Positions 59,691-64,000 of a DNA stretch of 64,000 nt are shown here, piece after piece. Under the pieces are notes generated by a model. That model had not been told where the DNA came from. It searched no databases and was given only the letters and a program-made list of their open reading frames with translations. The position numbers and the translations under genes were made by a program. The DNA is from Flaccisagitta enflata. Lineage: Eukaryota > Chaetognatha > Sagittoidea > Aphragmophora. The DNA is taken from NCBI GenBank assembly GCA_965153355.1, contig OZ231128.1, positions 11,222,001-11,286,000 of the forward strand, written 5' to 3'. Within the stretch, counting starts at the first letter, position 1; every line of letters starts with the position of its first letter.

Positions 59691-59838
59691 AAACAAGGCC
59701 GGTTAGACGGCACCCTTGTCAAGAACAGGTGAGCAAGGGTAGAGCTAAAAACCGCTTACATTCTAAAAGTTTTTGACGGACCGGCCGACCGACCGACCAA
59801 CGGACCGACCGACACGGCAACTGTCCGCGACTAAAAAG
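59691..59838 (+). mobile_element. AACAAGGCC repeat with half of its terminal hairpin lost
   Basis: AAACAAGGCCGGTTAGACGG start, GACCGACCGACCAACGGACC, and end GGCAACTGTCCGCGACTAAAAAG. The 5' side of the stem is missing, so it is a damaged copy. Confidence 0.75.
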
Positions 59839-60204
59839 ACAAGACAAGTCATTCAACCATCAGTCCATCTACAAGATTATGTTCGATCGAGATCTGGCAG
59901 ATGGAGGCTTTGGAACTAGTGCATCATCAGTGCATCATCATAGGTAGGACGGACGGACGGACGAACGGACATCATCATCATCATAGGTCATCAGCAACTC
60001 AATTCTCAAGAATATCGACGGCTAAGCAAAGATGGCGCTTCTCGGTAGTCCCGGGTTTGAGATTTTAAAATGATCAAATCGCTTTTAAGTAATGTTGTGG
60101 GACTGGTGACGATTTTCTTCTTGCGAGACAAACAAGCAAACCAACAACAAAACACCAATACTAACATTACGACAACCATAAACACGCGTAGGTGACAGAA
60201 AAAA

Positions 60205-60630
<426 letters not shown>

Positions 60631-60960
60631 TCTAGGTCGAGAGAGTTGTGATGTGCCGGAAGCTGATACGTTCGTGCTCGTTCTCTGCGAGTGCGCGCGT
60701 GAATGGTTAAGAACGTTCCTTAAAAACAAATGAGCAACTTCCCCTTTCTCGCGCAGCATCGTGCAGCTTTCGCGAAAATTGTTTTAGGACATTTGAAGTT
60801 CTGAATATTTTGCACTCTTTACATCGAAACAAAAATGTTTAAGGACATTTACAGTTCTGAAATTTTTAACAATACATTCTTTACATAAAAACAAAAAATA
60901 TAAGCCCTCCTCTCAGTCCCCGCATGAAAAAAAGTGTGTTCTCCTCAGCGTAACACACAA

Positions 60961-60967
60961 ACACACA

Positions 60968-61058
<91 letters not shown>

Positions 61059-61121
61059 ACACAAACACTAACACTAACACTAACACTAACACAAACACAA
61101 ACACAAACACAAACACAAACA

Positions 61122-61153
<32 letters not shown>

Positions 61154-61222
61154 TTCCCATTCAAAGGGATCTTTTTTTGTCTTGTTGTCATTGTTTTGGT
61201 GCCGCGATTGTGTGTGTTACTT

Positions 61223-61288
<66 letters not shown>
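60961..61288 (+). repeat. (CA)n, (CACTAA)n/(AACACA)n, (CA)n and (GT)n cluster
   Basis: CA tract 60961-61056, then CTAACACTAACACTAACAC and AAACACAAACACA sub-arrays to about 61125, CA again to 61153, and GT at 61223-61288. The CA and GT arms could pair as a long hairpin. Confidence 0.93.
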
Positions 61289-61289
<1 letters not shown>

Positions 61290-62106
61290 TGCGCGCGGGC
61301 TTTTTGACTCGGACGCCCCCACCCCCATAAAAGTGTGTTGGCTTCTTACAGTTCTGATACACCATAGCCCAAAAAAAAGCACATGGCACCTGTGACACAA
61401 TTATATCCAAAATCCAAATCACGTATCACATAGCCACAAAATGAAAATCAAAGAAAGAGAGAGATAGAGATAGGCAGACCAGCACAGAAGTGCGACTGGT
61501 ACAGCTGAGAAATCGGCATAATAGAATTATATAGAAGAGAGACTGGAACAGACGAAAAAACCAACGGTTCCACGGGGATCACGCGTGCACATAGACCAAA
61601 AAATCAAACAAAAAACAATGAGTCAAAAAGCAGAAGCAGAATAGCTATAAAGGCAGAAAGCAGAGGGCGCCCCCCCCCCAAAGAAAAAAAGCAGTACGGC
61701 CGTATAAGGGCAACGCTAGAAAGCATGCAGCCTAAAAATTCCATGCATGTCATCGTGAGGCCAGCAGCCACGAGTAGGGGAGTAACCGCAAGGAGCGAGA
61801 TCACGACTTGATCACGTATGTCTCACACCGACGGACCGTTAAACAAACAGAGCATCCGATAGCAAGCTGACTAATCGAGCCCCTTTGACCCTTATGACTT
61901 AACACCACGTTGCCAATTCCGGATAGAAAGGGCGATTATCGTCTTTATCAATATAAGTCATCGTTAGCCGAACTTTTTTTCCAAGAAATTAGTAATAAGC
62001 ATCAAGCACAATAGCACATACAATTAGTAGTTGTAACGCGTTATAAATAAAAGTATAGAGACCATTGGTTCTTCTCGAAAATAGAACTGAGCTCGACGAC
62101 TGCTAG
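61290..62106. other. No gene recognised
   Basis: About 800 bp with no convincing frame; it may include the 5' flank of the downstream gene. Confidence 0.45.
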
Positions 62107-63248
62107 ATGGCGGTACAGACAGACAGTGGCATTTTGGTGTTTATGCCACATTCTCGAGGTGGCGGTGACGATGACAGCAACAGCGTGCCGTATCCAAAGA
62201 GTTTCAAAGGCATCGGGATTTTACCGACACTCACCACCGAAGGATCCATGGAAGCCAGATCGCAGGTTAATTGAGTTATTGATTGATTGATTGATTGGTT
62301 GATCGCAGGTTGTGTGCAATTGAGTCGTTTCTCGCAGTCTCGTAACTCGCAGTGCACTGGGCTGGTTGTAAGCTTTCCCTCCTGTTCCATGTTTTCAGTT
62401 GCGGACACGCAACTCTATAAGAGGCTTTGTCCGTCCGTCCGTCCGTCCGTTGGTCGGTCCGTTGGTCGGTCCGTTGATCAGTCCGTTGGTCCGTCACGCT
62501 CGAGTTGAAGAGTGGGAAAACGCGCATTTCCGCCCCTGTCCACCCGTCCGCAACTGGTGGGCGTGTATCCGGCCTTGTTTCAAAACCATTTTCCTTGACT
62601 TTTTTGTCGCGTGCTACGCGACAGTACACCCAGAACTTCAGGCCTCAATCATGAAACTCATGCTACAGTTCAGGGCAGGCCGACCGCGATAAACGTAAAG
62701 ATGTTATTAGCATTATCAATCAGATCAGTGGACGAAAACGCAATGGAACCATGTTGTTTTCAAGCAACCCTTAATTAAATCTTTATATATCGGGTGATAT
62801 TTCCGAACAGGTAAAGGATCTTCTAGGATGCATCAAGACGAACGTGACCAGCTGCAAGAAAAAGTGCTTGGCCTCAGATTCTAACTACGAGGGTTGCAGG
62901 TATCTGGCTAAATTGATTTGTTTCCTCCATCCATATATCTTTCAAATAACTACAGCGACTTGTCTGTCTGTATGCAAGCTTGTGCCTTGTTCCACTTAAT
63001 GGCATTGAATTGCTTTCTTTTTTAGTCGCGGACACGCGACTCTACACCTTGCCGTGTCGGTCGGTCCGTCGGTCACATTTCTAAATTGCGAGCGGTTTTT
63101 GCATTACTGCCCCTGCCCAACTGTCTGCGACTGTCCTGCCGTGTATCCGGCCTTGTTTCTGTCGGTCTCGCTGCTCTCTTAATTTTCGCCTGATCCCTTA
63201 TTTCGTTGCCCGTCTATATCTGTCTATATCTGTCTATATCTCTCTCTG

Positions 63249-63341
<93 letters not shown>

Positions 63342-63490
63342 CCCCTCGTTTTCAGCACCTGTGGCGCAGGCAGAGCTTACTTGAAATGCAAAGGGAAGCC
63401 CCCCATGAGAGGAAAAGACTTTGGAAGTGAATACAAGCCTGGCCCCCCGTTGGGACGCACCATGCCCCCCGAACCGAAGAAACTCACCAG
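62107..63490 (+). CDS. Unrecognised Cys-rich protein, first three exons of an open-ended gene
   Basis: Exons 62107-62265, 62811-62899 and 63356-63490 join in phases 0 and 2 and end in phase 2, so the gene continues to the right of the window. The start ATG at 62107 (MAVQTDSGILVFMPHSRGGG) is tentative: CTAG just before it could instead be an acceptor. Exon 2 and early exon 3 are rich in Cys and Lys (LLGCIKTNVTSCKKKCLASD, then NYEGCSTCGAGRAYLKCKGK), suggesting a small metal-binding or disulphide module. No signal peptide is obvious and I assign no function. Exon 2 begins GTAAAG, which resembles a donor and could be misread; phase compatibility supports the model. Confidence 0.6.
62258..62310 (+). 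repeat. Donor-site duplication with (TTGA)n between
   Basis: GATCGCAGGTT followed by AATTGAGT occurs at the exon end (62258) and again near 62302, separated by TTGATTGATTGATTGG. The second donor copy is complete. Confidence 0.7.
62398..62581 (-). mobile_element. AACAAGGCC/terminal-hairpin repeat (AGTTGCG stem)
   Basis: CAGTTGCGGACACGCAACTC at the left, CCGTCCGTCCGTCCGTTGGT, CCCCTGTCCACCCGTCCGCA, GGCCTTGTTTC at the right. Stem AGTTGCG/CGCAACT. Confidence 0.88.
63021..63157 (-). mobile_element. AACAAGGCC/terminal-hairpin repeat (AGTCGCG stem)
   Basis: TTTTTTAGTCGCGGACACGCGACTC at the left, CGGTCGGTCCGTCGGTCACA, and CCGGCCTTGTTTC at the right. In intron 2 of the last gene. Confidence 0.88.
63257..63338 (+). 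repeat. (TC)n microsatellite next to a splice acceptor
   Basis: About 40 TC units ending 17 bp before the acceptor TTTTCAG of the exon at 63356; it forms an extreme polypyrimidine tract. Confidence 0.95.
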
Positions 63491-64000
63491 GTGAGCGATA
63501 AGAGACAAACCGGTCAGACAACTCGAGATGCGTCAGCCGCGCGATTTTAATATGCGTAACGGACGAACGGACGAACGGACGAACAAACGAAAATAGTTGG
63601 CTGGGTACACGGCGATGAAATGGTAGATTGCGGATATGTTGGGGCTGTAATGTGGCTGACCGCGGGCCACTTTATTTCAATCAATTTCGTGTTATCCAAA
63701 ATTTGACATTACATTATGGTATGAATAAAGGAAGAATTTCTCTTTCACACAATAACAAAATTTTTTTGTTGTTGGTGATTTTTCTTTGATATTATTGGTA
63801 AAAGTGATGTAATACTATAGTTTCAAATATATTTTGCATATTTCAAAACTTAAATGCCATCAATTTTTTTGAATTTTACCATTTTTTAGATTTTCGGTCA
63901 GTTTTCGATGTTTTAGCTGCTGTTTGAAAATAATTTATCTTCATAAACCAAGAAAGATCTGAAAATTGGAGAGCACATGAAAGTGTTTCTATTGATCTAC
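63491..64000. other. Intron of the last gene, no further exon visible
   Basis: Includes GACGGACGAACGGACGAACG-type repeats near 63560, reminiscent of the hairpin-ended family without its ends. Nothing else recognised. Confidence 0.5.

Overview
This is a window from an invertebrate animal genome. The evidence is spliced genes with GT-AG introns and clear animal orthologues (UBE2N/Ubc13, CDC20, an MNK-type kinase, an extended-Tudor protein), set among very many microsatellites, minisatellites and short inverted-repeat transposons. I cannot name the phylum. All gene models were built by hand from reading frame, splice-site phase and remembered family features; no search was run.

Layout. 1-6211 (+): 3' part of a Gln/Ala/Gly-rich protein gene that I do not recognise. 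6212-13401: gene-poor, with decayed TA-flanked inverted-repeat elements. 13402-17853 (+): a two-exon UBE2N gene of 152 codons, whose 4-kb intron is almost all tandem repeat. 18756-28126 (+): an 11-exon gene with an extended Tudor domain; its frame closes over 1008 codons, and every intron longer than about 350 bp carries a repeat element. 29130-38074 (+): CDC20, ten exons and 425 codons, cut off before the last part of the WD40 propeller. 38404-39129 (-): two exons of another gene. 42440-45728 (-): the 3' half of an MNK-type kinase with two long polyQ tracts, ending about 90 bp from a 10-N assembly gap at 45824-45833. 45851-46521 (-): coding-like sequence with broken frames next to the gap. 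46650-62100: no gene seen; large foldback elements, inverted minisatellite islands and microsatellites. 62107-63490 (+): the first three exons of an unrecognised Cys-rich protein.

The most unusual signal is a recurring architecture in which an exon edge, with its splice site, has been copied in tandem into the adjoining intron. It occurs at the 3' splice site of exon 4 of the first gene (five 117-bp-class copies), at both edges of CDC20 exon 3 (five acceptor-side and four donor-side copies), at the 3' splice site of CDC20 exon 6 (about twelve copies of about 70 bp), and as single decayed copies at CDC20 exon 10 and at the first donor of the last gene. A second strong signal is a dispersed short repeat, AACAAGGCC at one end and a hairpin plus CTAAAAAG at the other, whose terminal stem differs between copies but keeps its pairing through compensatory changes.

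The genes form no operon. UBE2N and CDC20 belong to the ubiquitin system, MNK to translational control, and extended-Tudor proteins typically to the germline piRNA pathway; their nearness says nothing about a shared pathway.
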